Of a DNA stretch of 64,000 nucleotides, positions 49,100-62,957 are shown piece by piece (the stretch's first letter is position 1; each line of letters opens with the position of its first letter). This stretch comes from Ricinus communis. Taxonomy: Eukaryota > Streptophyta > Magnoliopsida > Malpighiales > Euphorbiaceae. Made by a program: the position numbers and the translations under genes. Under the pieces are notes generated by a model. That model was not told the DNA's origin and did not search any database. It saw only the letters and a list, made by a program, of their open reading frames with translations. The stretch spans positions 29,747,277 to 29,811,276 of the forward strand of contig NC_063259.1 of NCBI RefSeq assembly GCF_019578655.1. The letters run 5' to 3'.

Positions 49100-51060
49100 A
49101 TAGAAAGTTGATGTTCCGATTGGGTCCCGCTCCCTCCCACCCACCTTCAATATTATTGTTTTCTTCGACGCCAAATTATAGTTTGGAAGTAAGTGAAGAA
49201 TGAATAATTATAGGAAGTTAGTATGGAAATTGAGAAGCGTACGGATTAATAGAAAGCAAGAAAGAGTCCGAATTCAGTTTGTTTTATCATCCAATACACA
49301 AGTGTCAAGAGCCAAACCTGTTGGACACCTGAGGCCGAGAGTATTTTATTATATTTGTTGATACATAGGAGAGTTGCCCCAAACCTGTCTTTTTCATAAT
49401 GTTTGTGGTTGTCCGTGTCAGTTTGCTAAAAGCCTAAACAAGCGACCTATCGTATGGAAAAGGGGCCAGTTCCACCTTATATAGAATTATAGGTCACCAG
49501 AATTGGGTCATAGTCCAAGTCCATAATCCAATAATATGTTTTTCCCGTATCCAATATCCAATAGGCAATAGGCAATACCATGTCCTTGTAAAATACATGC
49601 GTATTGTTATTGGCTCAGCACCATGCATTTGTGTATTTATAGTCCAATGGCAACACAGTTATCCTCTTCGCTATCATTTCATTCCAAGTTCAGTCAGTTT
49701 GGCACGGTCACGAGCACGACTGAATAGGCTGCGGACTGCGGCTACGCCCTAGTTAATGGCCAAAATACATTTGGATAAAAATGCCTTTTTATCTCTTTAC
49801 TTCTCTCAACTCTCAGTAATTCTTCATTATCAAAGATGATTCTTTGCCATTTTCTTTTCTTCTCTATGTAAATGGCTTCATCTCTCTCTTGAAGAAAATA
49901 AAATTTTCCGGATCCAAATTGATAAATTCTCTGGATTAAATCTAGCAAGAAAATCGCAAAAAGCCTGGCCTTTGAGTTGCAAATAAACTAAAGCCAATTA
50001 GGCTTAACATTTTTTTCTTTTGAGAAAGTCATTTTAGACTTAGCTTGGTTGATCTTTTCACTCTATAAAGAAAAGAAATTGAGTTTGATTTGTTTTATAC
50101 ATCATTTTTTATGGAAGTAAGTCAATTTCTGTTTTTTCTACAAATATTTTATCACGAGTGTTTGTCTTTGAAGAGAGTGAAGTTGGGTACCAGAAACAGG
50201 CTTGTTGAGTTAGTTATTATTGGACTTGGCCCTCAAGTGCATGATGTTCAGTTTTCTATGAGGTACATCTATCTATCTCTTGGACAAAACAAAGTAAGAC
50301 TCGTCAGAAAAGGTTCATCCCATCTAAATCTAGTAACTAGTTTGGTTTTATCAATGTAGTTCGTCCAAACTTAAAGGCAATTCTTTTTATAACTATTTAA
50401 TTCTACGGTAAAACATTAATCTCACTTCCTAATTCTTACAGATAAAGCAACATTATGTTTCATTTCATCTAGCATTAACTATAATTTCATAAACTCAAAG
50501 CTTATTAGTGGGAATATTTTCATATTTAAACAGTTTGCACCATATTTATTTGAAAATATATTAGAAAATAGAACTTCTTTTATCTGTACTTTTATTGCTT
50601 CATTTTTATTCGAGTAATAAAAATAATTTTTAAGAAACTATAAAATTATAAATGAAGCAATATTGAGTTTTTTTTACTAAATTACTATGTAATTTGAATA
50701 TATAATTTATTTTTTTATTATTTTGATAGTCCATAAATATTATATTAACAAATAATAATTAAATTATACAAAGATCGGTATATTTTGCCTAAAAAGCAGA
50801 TAGTTTACTGTATATAATACCGGCAGTAGTACGATAAATAAATATGCTTTCATTTCAATTTCATGTCTTTTCTGTTTTAGCCGCATTTGCAACAGTCATT
50901 GACTACTGATTCAACTGAACCTATCCAATTTGCAGTAATAATGATATTATATTGAAAAATATCTGACCCAGTTGGAGTTGGTGGCAGTGCTTCTTCGTAT
51001 CACTCATCATCATAAAGCTCTGTAATAAAAGTTTAAGCATAATCAATTTCCTGTTGTGGA

Positions 51061-51094
<34 letters not shown>

Positions 51095-54000
51095 CCTTTT
51101 CTTTCTTTTTTCTCCCCTAATGGTCTTGAATCGTCATCCTCTTATGGCCGATGAATCAAAATCATTCTACTTTATAGAAAACTGACTATTACCTTTCTTT
51201 CCCCAATTGCTTTTCTGCTTTGTTTGTTTGCAATTTGTTGTTACATCCGCTCAAAAAATATATATAAATATATATTAGATTGAGTAATTTAAGTCGGTCT
51301 TCGTAATTATCTTTTCTAAGCTTGTATATATATAAAATCAATCAATTTCATTGATTCAAATTTTCAATTATTTACACTTTTGAAATATATATCTTTTAAA
51401 TATTATCAAAGTAAATATTAATTATTTTAATATAATTAGAATTATAAATTTATATATATAATATTTGCACCAAATGTATAACCATGACATAATAATATTA
51501 CACTTTAGGATTAGATGAATAATATATGCTGTATTATTTAAAGTTAATAAATAAAATTATTTATTATTTATAATTTTCTTTTATAGGAAAATATATCTTC
51601 GCTAAAGTTTCATAATAAAAGGGAAAATGCTTCCCATTGGTTCTTAAATTTAAACAGTTTTAGTTTTAATCTTAATAACTAGAAAAGAAATGTTTAGCAA
51701 AATCTACTCTTCCATATCATTCATGTATTATTTCTTTTAAAATAAATCATGTGATATAACATTACTTTTTCTTTGAAATTAGATTAATATTTTTGTTTCA
51801 TTCATGGTTAGGGGAACTTGTTTAATCAATTTCATTAATTTATTCTGTTAATTGAAAAAAGAAAAAAAGAGAGTTATCGAGTCATATCTAACATCTTTCC
51901 TATGTACTTTCTTGTAAATCAAACATATAAGCTTATTCATTCATTTTATAGAAAATGAAATCTTTGAAATTCTCACAGGAAAAATAATGACAAGGAAAAA
52001 AAAATGATCATCATCATTAGAGAATCATATAAATGATTAGCAGAATCTTTGGCCTGATAATTAAGCTCATACAGAAATCCCGAAACATGGGCGCAGCACA
52101 GTTCACATCATATGTTGTCAGACTGACTTCATATTTGCAACAAATAAGACATAACTATATGCATGAATTCTTATGACATTGACATGAGAGTTCAAAAAAC
52201 TTAAGTTTCATGGGAAATATTCATACAATCTTAAAGACTTTGATTAAAATTTGAATGACGCATCAACCATAGTCCATAGATCACTTCCCCAATTCAAGCT
52301 TTATATCAATTAATCAGTAGAATCAATACAATGATTGTTTTCTCCTACTGGTAAGATTGTCCAACGCCAACACATGGAAAAAAGCAGAAAAGACATGATT
52401 TAGTTTGTGGGAATGAGCATTAAAAATCTATAATGTCGATGTGCTTAATCGTGTTAAACTCTTATGTATAGCTACACAGCGAACATTCTTGAAGAGTTTA
52501 AGCTAGTGGGAAAGTTTGGTTTTATATTTGACCTGCAATTTGCAACCTGATGAGAATGTTCATATTGCAAAGTGAGAGTAGTACTACTACTGAGGTTAGG
52601 AATATCTGATGTGTGGACAATTGATTGCAAGTATTCCAATAAACATAGTGAAGTTAGGCGCAAGGGTTTGGCCGCTGGTCTAATAATCTTTCAGAATCTA
52701 GGCCCTGAAACCTGGTACTACTTATACCTCGATTCACAATTCAGATGCCGCCTATCTGGGTAGGTTTCTATGTACCGTTTCAACAAAATTTGTTAGTCAA
52801 CTCAGCCAGTTGGGAGCCAAAACCCTTCAACTTGGGTGTCGACTTGTGGACAACCTATACTTTGTCAAAGGGGACAATCTAGCTATATCTTTTATGTTAT
52901 GTTATATATGACAAAATTTAAAAGATGAAATTATGACAATTCAATGATCATCATTAGTTTCATCTCTATTTTGGCTTCTTATGTTATTCCTACTTATTTT
53001 CCCATCAGCTTAATGTCGGTAATTCCTTTATTCATGCAGATGAATTGAATAGTTCATTTGTTTCAAGCCATTTAACTTGAATTATTTATAAGACTAATTA
53101 AGCCCACTTTGTTTACCTACCTTTATATGTTCATCTTTCAACAAAAAAGTAGCAAATTAGTCATTAAAACTGCGCCACAAATTTCGTTGCCGACTTCCAC
53201 CAGATCTTTTTATTTATTTTTTATTGTTTGTTTTCGTCAAATGTGCAGGTGCAGGATTCATCTTCTTCCCTTTTTCTTTGGCTTTCTTGCTCAGACACCT
53301 GGCTAACAAACAATGTTTTTGTTTGTCTACTACATTTTGCATGTTTTAGAAACTCAAAAAAGTTAAATCTAATCAACCAAGTAATTTGCTCGAAAATATT
53401 TTGGATCACTGATGTATAGCAACTGTTAACAGTAAAGATGATTTTGATCACCATTGTACGTATAGTTGCGTATATAAAACTTACTTACATGGGAATCAAG
53501 ATCTGCCAATCCGCCTGCTGCTCTTGTACCTGATGGGCTAGTGCCTGTCACACTGTGCATAGAGGCAAAGGGGTTTAGATTCCAACAAGCATTATTTTCT
53601 CCTAAAATTTCTCAGGTACAGAAAGAGGCAAAAGAAAAATAAAATCTTCCAATTCAAATTACTAACTACAGCTACTAGACATTGTAGTTAGAACATTTAT
53701 AATAAAACCTCATAATCATCTTCACTATCTAAATTAGGGTTATCCCTTTATTGAGTCTGTGGCTGCAGATTTTGATAACTGAGGACATCACACCCCTTTT
53801 ACTTTACGTCTAACGCATTAAATAACATCCAAGCTGTGCTGTACGAAGAATGGTTTATTAATCCATTAACTACTCGACATGACTTGTAATTTTCTTTTTT
53901 GCCCTTTTTGCAGCTAATTCTTTGAGATAACCCAATCTTTTGATGTATGTAGTAAAATTTAATCGGATGACAATAAGAGGAACATCTAATCTCGAATTTC

Positions 54001-55247
54001 AAGAGTTAATAGTAAGTTCAAACTTTTCAGTTAAAAACGTTAGGCCTTGCCATTGATTCCCAACTCTAGTTATTAGGGCAAAGTGAGTCAACTAGTCATT
54101 GATAACTGATCTTTACAGTGCCAGAATTTGCAGGTATATGGGGCCCAAAGGAAGAACTTTACAAGGCCAGGAGATGGCAGAAAGAAAATCAGTCAGTTAA
54201 ACATAAACATATCTTTGGCTGAGACTGAGACTATCTCCACTTTCTTACCTTACAGATTCCTCCTTGTTGAATTTTTCAATTTGAACATGCCAAAACCTGG
54301 AACATGAACAAATGTAACGGTGCAAAGACCGTGAGGAAGCAAAAAAGAAAAACTCTATTCTCTTCTGCACCAACATCAAAAAGACCTTGTATAGGCAACA
54401 TTGTACCAGTGCTCTGATTATTTATACTTGAAGAGGAACAAAAAGAATCAAAACTAGTAGTTTCTGCTTCGCAAGCATAGCAAGCAGGCCAAACAAAAAA
54501 CTCAATAGAGATCCCATAAAAACATGTTGTCTAACTCAACTCCCTACCTGCAAATAATGATGCATGTGAGTTATGTTTTTAGCTATTATTTAATTTGGCA
54601 GATAATGATAATTGAACCCCAAAAAACATCAACTTATTATCTTTACAACTATTTGCGACATTGTTCGTTCTTGTACAATGCACATCATGTGACTAAAAAA
54701 GAAAACTAATATAATACATCACTGTCCAAATCAATAACAAAAGAGGAAAGATAATTACAATGCCATTTCAAGAGCAGGAAAAAAGAAGAAGAAAAGGATA
54801 GAGTTTGATGTAACAATAGAATAGCACCGCATAGCCTTAGCTATAGCCATGTCCGATAAAGCTCTAACCCCCGTGTCTTAAGCTATAAAAACTCAAAAGA
54901 AAAATGAAAACAAAAGGAAAAGTCTGAAACAATTGTGGGGATGAGAGGCTATCCGTACCATAAAATATCAGACCGATTTCTCAGAATGGACTCGAGGAAG
55001 TCTCTAACTCTCATTTTTTAATCAAATAGAAACATGGTAGAGACGTACCCCTGACGTGTAAAATATACAAACCTAAATTATCTTATGCAGCCACCCAAAT
55101 CATCCTACCAGCTATCTTACTCTATGAAATGGTCGATGGCACAGCACATACAAAACCCATGATCTAAATCAAGAAAGAAAAAAAAAAAAACATACATTAC
55201 CATTAAAATAGATCCCTTTTGTACTAGGAGAATGGGCTAAATTTATA
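49100..55247. other. Gene-poor AT-rich intergenic region
   Basis: More than 6 kb with no supportable gene. It contains a TA microsatellite (about 51064-51091) and many AT-rich segments. The open frames at 50090-50359 and 53109-53454 show no family similarity. I see no RNA gene, LTR pair or coding relic. Confidence 0.45.
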
Positions 55248-55922
55248 TTAAGGGTAAGACCATAGTCCTTCAGCATCCGAATTCCTAGGCGAATCATCAG
55301 ACGAAGGCGTATTTATTCTTGGAGGACTCACCATCATTGCTCCCGCCATGTCCACTAGCAAATTTGGAAAGTTCAGAAAAGCTTCTTCATCAATAAATTC
55401 TTGATCTGACTCAAAACGGCTAGTGCCACTAGACGACGTCGCCGCCTTCCACTTCGCTTCATCTCGACCCCCGTCTGGATTTGACACGGTTTCTTGGTTG
55501 GGCTGTCTAGCAGCCGCTGCACTAGCAGCAGCAGCCCTTATATCAGTAGCAGAAGTAGATATCGGTATTGGGTAAGACAAAATAGATTCCGGGAAATTCA
55601 GGGCTGTGTCCGGGCCTTTAAGGGCTAGTGCTGCGACGTCGTACGCAGCAGCTGCCATTTCAGGAGTAGTATACGTACCTAGCCATATACGCGTAGTTTT
55701 ACGTGGCTCACGGATCTCAGACACCCATTTCCCGCTCCGGCATCGAATCCCTCTATATATAGGATGCCTTCCGGTCTGACCCGATGAAGCACCGGGTGAT
55801 CGGACCGGTCTAGGAGATGGGTTTGTCTGTTCCTCTGGGTGAAGAAGACCTGGCTCAGGGACTTGTATGGGGTGTGGTTGGTCTTCTTGGGGCGGCGTCG
55901 CATTGGCATTAGGATTGGCCAT
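55248..55922 (-). CDS. DREB A-4 subgroup AP2/ERF transcription factor (ERF025/026/027-like)
   Basis: Intronless, 224 residues. The AP2/ERF domain spans about 55-112 ([20 protein letters not shown], then [20 protein letters not shown]). The CBF flanking signatures are absent, so it is not a second [23 protein letters not shown] and the acidic [20 protein letters not shown] block followed by a terminal LWSYP fit the A-4 group around Arabidopsis ERF025-027. The N-terminus is Pro-rich; an Ala-rich stretch follows the domain. DNA binding at DRE or GCC-type elements in the nucleus is expected; biological role is not known. It lies about 7.6 kb upstream of the CBF gene, same strand. Confidence 0.92.
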   Translation of the reverse strand: MANPNANATPPQEDQPHPIQVPEPGLLHPEEQTNPSPRPVRSPGASSGQTGRHPIYRGIRCRSGKWVSEIREPRKTTRIWLGTYTTPEMAAAAYDVAALALKGPDTALNFPESILSYPIPISTSATDIRAAAASAAAARQPNQETVSNPDGGRDEAKWKAATSSSGTSRFESDQEFIDEEAFLNFPNLLVDMAGAMMVSPPRINTPSSDDSPRNSDAEGLWSYP

Positions 55923-58900
55923 ATAAGGAGAAAAAAGAAAAAAGAAAACGGCAACTTGAAATATTGGAATTATGTAATAACAATGTATATCTTTTCCTAA
56001 TAAAAATATAATATAAGATAGGCGAGATTTTGATATTGGTATTGATAGCTAGTTATGTAGCTTTATAATTAATAAGGTAGAAGTAGAAGTGAAGCAAAAA
56101 GAGGCTAAAGCGTGGGAAATTCGCGGACATTTTCTAATCCACACAGATACAAGAAAGAAAGGAAATAGAAATAGAAATAGAAATTGAAATTGAGAGATCA
56201 TTCTTTTTTATTTTTCTTTCCTGCTGTTTCTTCAATATAATGTTATATTATAAGATAATATATTAATAAGTACAATGGCTGATGTGATTGAAGGGCTATG
56301 AGGTTACAGTATGCACACGTTTTGGGCACATATAACTTATTACTATTAGTGCTGTGTCTCCTGTCTTGCTTGATTAGCTTAGCTGTAACTTATTGGGTCT
56401 TCTCCTTCCTCTTCTTCTTTTTTCAAAATAATATAGCTTCTCTTAACTATGTTGATCATAACAATAGGTCATGCTTACCACTCTTACTGTGTCATTTTTC
56501 ATTTATTTTCTTTTCTCGGTCCATGAGTGTTACTCAGTCTCACTGCTCTGGTCCTCTATGTATTTATCTTTTCCTTGTTCTGCATCCAAGGTTTTCATTT
56601 GGTCCCCAAGTCTCGCTACCTTGAAGAGCGTGTATCAAAATATTTTGTCGGGTTGCAAATGCCATTGCATCTAATTAATCGTGTAAAGATGCAGTCATTA
56701 GTTTTCCATGTTAACTTTTTTATACATAAATAGATACTAATTAATCAATTTGACTGGAATAAATTAGAATTACCTCACCATAACATACAAGCTACATAGG
56801 CTAAAGGATTATCAAACAGAAAAAAAAAATTACAAAGGAGCCATTAAGAATTACCCACGATTTTAAAAGATAAAAAGCTTTGTCTGTTGACATGAGCAGA
56901 CACGCCATTATTATTTTCACTTTCATCTATATGGCTGGAATATGTTTAGGACAAAGGCGATTTATGTAAAAGGATCAAACAAGTTCAATTTTGATTTTTC
57001 TAATAAATAGGCACATGACTTTTATTCAAGGGTCCAATTAATCTAAACTTTAATTTTATTAAGTATGTTGTATATTCTTGAAATAGAGAGTAATTTTATT
57101 ATTTTAATAATTAAAAGAAAAAAATAAATCAAATTAAATTATTTGTCAGTATTTTTTATAGAAATAAAACTAAATTCACAAGCATATATTAGTATACGTG
57201 TATTTTGAATTATAATTTAGAATATTTGATCATTAGATAGAAATTATGGGTCTAATTATTAGAATAAATGGAATTAAATCTATTCGGCCTCTTGACACAA
57301 GTTCAATGAGGTAATTAAACCTTTGATGAATATGTTTAGGATGCAGTTCAAACACTTTTAGGATACAAAAATAAATTAAAAAATTAGACTAAGTAGCAAT
57401 TTAATTTTCTAAATTTATAAACAGTTTTACAATTAGTACAAAAAACAAAATTGTTTAATCTAATTAGCTCATAGTATTTATAAATACATTTATTTTCTTA
57501 TAAAACTAAAAGAAAACTTAAAACACATATTTTCTATTTCTATTTCTTATTTAATTTTCTTATTTTTACTTTTAGATTGATTAATTTGAATAATAATATA
57601 CTTTATATTTTAAAGATAATATATATTATTTAGCATTTTTTTTTCCATATAATGTTCTATAACTTCATAAATAATTGTATTAATGTATTTATATTAGATG
57701 GTATCTGTATGCTGTGTTTGTTTCCATATCCTTGCTTGTTAGAAAAGGAAGCTAGTCCATTCCAGTCCTTGGGGTTGTGAGTTGAATAAGCGATTTATTG
57801 ATAATTATAATTTGTATATTCCTGCAACCAAAATCAAATTGAATCTCTGTCGAAGGCAGAATTATTCGAGTGATTGACACAACAATGGCAGATAATGATT
57901 CGTCGAGTCCTGGTGGGTTGAGTTAGAAATAAAAAGTAGAGATTAATCACTGAGAGTAACTCAATTAGTATTAAAATTATTTTGAGATCGCAACATCCTG
58001 AGTTTATGTTGTAATTGAGCCAATTCTTTTTAGAAATCAAGCTTAACATTCTTTTTTAATTTTCTTAAAACCGAAAAAACATATGTAACTCTTTGAGGAT
58101 TTTCCCCAGCTTACTCCATCCAATGGTAAATTTTCAGGTTTCAGGGCTTAGGTTGGCATCCATATAGTACAGCCAAGTGGAACAAGATTGTCTCAAAAAG
58201 TTGAGGCAATTTTGAAGGTAAAAGGACCAAATAATGATGTGCTATTAATAAATATGCCAGTTTCTTCAAATTTCCAATATCTTTTTACTCTCTCAACTAT
58301 TTTTACTCATTATTCATTTTAATATATATATATATTAAGATTTTCTTACTATCATATGCTTTGAACTAAAAAAAGTTTGAATATATTTTTTTTAAATGAA
58401 TATGTAAAATAATATAAATCAGAAATAAGATATATTAATTTTTTGCTATATTATAAAAATAAAATTAGAAAGACAAAACAAAGTTATTGTAAGAAAAATA
58501 TAGTATAATGATACATATATATGAATATTATTAAACAGAGAAATATTTTTTAAGATATAATTTTAAAAATTTATAATTTATCACAAATTAAAAAAAATTA
58601 TCTACAATTAATTTAAATTGAGATTATTTAAAAAGTGTTTCTATATAAAATATAAAATTTATTAAATATATAATTAACTATAATAATCAAATACCGATAG
58701 CTACCTATATATATATACCTCAATTATGTGAATGCTGTGGAGGAATCCTATTATGATTATATTTTAATATAATTCAAATTATGAATTCCAAAATAAAAAT
58801 ATACCGACTTAAAGGAGCATTTGATTGAAGGTGAAAAATAAAAACGAAAATAAAAATATAAATAATTATATTTTTTGTTGTTTAGTTTAGTGTGAAATAA

Positions 58901-59588
58901 AATTGTAAGCGAATAATGTGTAATTTGTTATTTATATATAAAAATTATATAAAGATAATGTGAATTTAAATGTAATATATTAATCTACTTGTTTAATTAT
59001 TTTATAATTAGTTTGATTTGACTTTCAGAGAGAAGGAAATGTTTTTATTCTTTAAATAAGAGAAAGTACTAGTTGCTCCTATTGATGAAGAATTCTATTT
59101 CAATTTAGGAATAATATTTTACCAACTAAATATTAATAAAATGAATCATTTAACTCTGTTATCAATTTTATTCTATTATTTTACTAAAAAAATTATTTCT
59201 AAGTCTACATAAAGAAGGTACAAAGTGGTAATCATGGATATTAGATTTATTATTACTATCATAAACATAAAATGAAATTACTTTTCAGCCGAGTAAAAAG
59301 AAAAAAAGAGAAACTTATTTATCAAGAAAAATACACATTGCATGTTAAATAGGATGGAAATGTTTTCCGCAGCAGGGGATGGACCTTGAACAATGTGACT
59401 GTGCAGGCATCGACGTGTTCTTTTTATTATTATATATTATTTTGTCTGCCCTTGTCATTTTTTATTTTCAGAAAAAGATCACGTTTTATAGCCGTTAAAG
59501 GTAGTTATCTTATCTAAACCCCTGAGCACATAATAGATTCAGAATTCGAACCAAAACCAGCCTAACTTTCGATCTCTTCTTCATTTCA
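55923..59588. other. Intergenic, AT-rich
   Basis: Contains the ERF promoter and leader on the minus strand, including a GAAATA hexanucleotide run at about 56162-56188. A weak SINE-like stretch at about 57945-58030 has an A-box-like ACTCAATTAGT and a degenerate B-box. Long AT-rich tracts with no coding evidence follow up to the TraB gene. Confidence 0.45.
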
Positions 59589-62120
59589 ATGGATACTCTG
59601 CTAAACTCAACCTTCCCGATCTTTTCCAAATACCCAAATTTCCCCATATCTAAACCCGCCAAACCCTTAAAGGTTTCAATAAAGCCTCCACCACCTGACT
59701 TTGATTTCAGATCAGAAATATTGCAAGAATCCAGAACTACAATTGCCAAAAACCACCCTGACCTGCTTGACTTGGCCGATTCAGGGAATTTAATTTTAAT
59801 TGAGAAGCGACTTTTCGGACCAGTACCGGCTTGGAGGACAGAGTTTGTCGAACCTGAGGCTATATGGTTGGTTGGCACCAGTCATATTTCGACTGAATCA
59901 GCTACACAAGTGGAGCGAGTGGTGCGCGCTGTCAAGCCTGACAATGTAGTAGTTGAGTTATGTAGAAGCAGGCAAGTCTTATTTCTGTTTATGTTGATTT
60001 ATAAAATAAAGTACGATGGTCAAATTTACTGGATATTTAATTCAATTGGTTAGGTTGCTCAATGCCAACTCTAACTCAGCACTCAAGACCACAACTCGAT
60101 GACTAGAATTAGGGAATAGTAGCTAGGATATGCTAATTAGGTTTTCTTGTCTATTATATTAAATGATAGAAGAGATGTGGTTTCTAAAACAAAAGCAACG
60201 CTAGGATAGTTGGCCAACTATGGCTACACTGTATACATGGAATAGAAGTCTGTCTAATTTTCACAGGCAGCACATGCCAAATGCATTAATGATATAAATT
60301 TCACCTGAAAAAGAAATTAGAGAATAGCGATTTTCTGAATAGTTAGAGTGAAGAAACCAATTGATGAACATTCAAAAAAAGCTGCTATATCTTCAAAAAC
60401 CACATCTTACCTTTACTTATTGCAGAATTAATTTACAGAGCTGGGATTATGTACACCTCCAATGAAGGTGAGGATAATCAACAACTAAGATCGAATATGT
60501 TTTCCTTGAGCGGGAATGGATTCTTTGGTGCTGTTGGTCGCAGCATAAACTTGGGTAAGCGCTTAATTTTATTGGTTAGTGCTTGCTTCTAAATCCGAAA
60601 ATAATTAAGCTGCTCAGTTCTGAATTCATTGATCATATAATATCACAGGTGGTCAAACTGCTTTAGCCTTACGACTGTTGTTAGCCCTTTTTTCATCAAA
60701 AATATCTAATGATGTCAATCGCCCATTTGGAGATGAGGTACAGTTTCAGGCATTTTAAGCAATCTTTGAAAAGGAATGAATAAATGAGATTTGGAAACCT
60801 GCTACTAAAATTAAGAAAATTTTGTCAAATTTGCAGTTTCGAGCTGCTCGAAAGGTGTCTGAAGAAATCGGTGCCCAAATTGTTTTGGGGGATCGGCCAA
60901 TTGAAATAACAGTATGCATGTCTAGAAAGAAAAAGTTTTCTAGATTTGATTCTGAATTGATCCTATGATCAACTTTATATGCTGACTTGTATATGTTACA
61001 TTTAGACTAGATCTTTCTAATTAATACATTCTTGCAGCTGGAAAGAGCTTGGAATGCACTGAAATGGAAAGAGAAGCTTAATTTAGTGAGCTCGGTTGTT
61101 CGGGGAATTACTTCATCATCTCATACATCAAAGAAAGACTTTAAGGTTTTCCTCTCATTACTGTGTCATTTGATCATTGTGAAATGACAATAGATCTATT
61201 AGCTACGTTAGTTACGCTCCAAGAGAGTTTGCTTTGTCGATCTTCCTTAAGGCAAGAATATTTTACGTTCTCATACTTGGATCTGTCTTCATGGGCTTAG
61301 TTTAACTAAGTTTCAATTTTTGAAAATGAGAACAATTTTACTGGGCTTTAATTATCTAAAACTATGACTTCAAAATGCTAAATAACTGTGGCTGAAGCGC
61401 CCACTTTCTTGTAGTGATTAAATAAGTACCTTTTTAAGGATTAAAGAACTGAAAGATTGTGACTGATTCACGCCAGAGTCGATTTCTCCGCGTTTTTTTC
61501 TGAAAATTCCTGATCATAAAACAATCTTTAATGGCTCACACAAGCAACTTACTTTAGATATTCCATTCCCATAACCTGTAAATGAATCCCGGACCCTGAT
61601 AAAAGGAAAGAGGTATTGAGTAAAATTATTTTTGTTTGCCATTAATTTGCAGGTACCAGATACTGATGACGACACCTTTCTGCTCTATGAGAAACTAAGC
61701 TTCTCATATCCGTCATTGCTGCCGCCTCTGATACATGAACGAGATACGGTAAGTAGACGAAATCCATGCCAAGAAAAAACAACTCAAGGAGTTCATGTGA
61801 ACAGGTTCATTATGGAGCTATAAATTGTTAATAATTGTCTCATGATTGTACAGTACCTGGCATGGTCTCTGAAAAGGAGCAAAGCAGTGAACAATAGCAA
61901 AAGAGTGGTGGGGGTAATCGGAAAGGGCCATATGAATGGTGTGATATATGCATTAGTATCAGATTTGGGAAACTTGAGGTTTCGGGACCTTGTTGGACAG
62001 AGACAATCTGGTAGTGGATCTAAAGGAATTGTTGATGAACTTCTCAAGAGCTTGGTCAGAGACACTGTGATCGGTGTTGTGTTGTGGGTGTTGTATGAAC
62101 AGATAAAAGGAGCTTTATAG
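59589..62120 (+). CDS. TraB family protein
   Basis: 377 residues in seven exons: 59589-59971, 60439-60554, 60649-60737, 60837-60911, 61038-61145, 61653-61748 and 61854-62120. The TraB domain has GTSHIS (96-101), VVELCRSR (121-128) and a C-terminal GKGHMNGV, the widely spaced conserved motifs of the TraB/PrgY (Tiki-related) superfamily. The C-terminus has a hydrophobic helix (TVIGVVLWVLYEQI), likely a membrane anchor. The N-terminus is rich in Ser, Lys and Pro, so plastid or mitochondrial targeting is possible. Related plant proteins are uncharacterised or linked to organelle outer membranes; a proteolytic role is only inferred from the superfamily. Intron 1 starts with GC (CAG then GCAAGT): ending exon 1 there is the only reading I found that restores the family sequence. 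Confidence 0.9.
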
Positions 62121-62339
62121 CATACAAGAAATAAGAAATTATTGATTAGGACTGTGTACATAGTTGTCCTCTCATGATACGTAATACCTAACCGTGAAAA
62201 GATGGACCTACGTATACAATTCTTATATCAAATAATTTCTGCTTTAAAATTTACAACTAATTGTTTCATGCCATTGGTGAGTTTAAATCCGCCCCGGCTT
62301 ACAATTAGTTAGAAAATGTTTGGTTCAGAGATTAGTCAG

Positions 62340-62957
62340 AGAATGTTTGGTTCAAAGATTTGATACACCCATTATTTTTCTCTGAGCAATTATATTAAAA
62401 TGTTTGATAAAAACTTAAGAAACAACTGCTGATGACTGATTTAGTCTCAACCAGCTGATGGTTGTATTAGCTTTATTTTAGATTTTTGTTTTATTTGTTG
62501 ATAGCTGATTTAATTTTTTTTATTTATTTAGACACTATCATTCTTATTAAAATTTATTAATATTATGTAATTAAATTTTTATATTTTATAATAAATAATT
62601 ATTATTTTAAAATTATTCTTAATAGTTAAATAATTTTAATATTTAAAATTATGGTATTTAAAATTAAAAATTCTTATTAATAGAATTTAAATTTTTATTT
62701 TTGAAATAACTATTATAAATATTTTTAATAATAAATAAAATTAAGCTACAGAAAATTAACTATATAATTATTATAAGTTATTTTTATTAATTTATGTTAT
62801 TAAATATAATATAATATAATAAAAAATTATTTAACGATAAATTATACTTTCAATAGTCAGTTAACATATAAATTGCAACCGCTAATAAAATCTACCAAAC
62901 AATTTAATTTATCAATAATCAACTACCAACTGCATTGATCAGCTAAACCAAACAGCC
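62340..62957 (+). mobile_element. AT-rich MITE-like element, copy B
   Basis: About 600 bp, 220 bp downstream of the TraB stop. It aligns in inverted orientation with copy A at 26092-26700. The right end reads GATCAGCTAAACCAAACAG; the left end has TGTTTGGTTCAAAGATTT, giving short imperfect terminal inverted repeats (TGTTTGGTT). A near-copy of the left end (AATGTTTGGTTCAGAGATT) lies 26 bp further out, at about 62313-62333. Confidence 0.65.

Noticed and set aside
49368..49381. GGAGAGTTGCCCC resembles the 3' half of miR399
   Set aside because: The 5' half (expected TGCCAAA) does not match, and I see no star strand with the right fold within about 200 bp upstream. Probably chance.
49742..50359. 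Two small ORFs on opposite strands in the gene-poor region
   Set aside because: No family similarity, AT-rich composition and no splice partners.
53109..53454. Overlapping short ORFs on both strands
   Set aside because: Mutual shadows in non-coding sequence with no recognisable protein.
57945..58030. Possible tRNA-derived SINE
   Set aside because: Both boxes are degenerate; it needs comparison with a repeat library.
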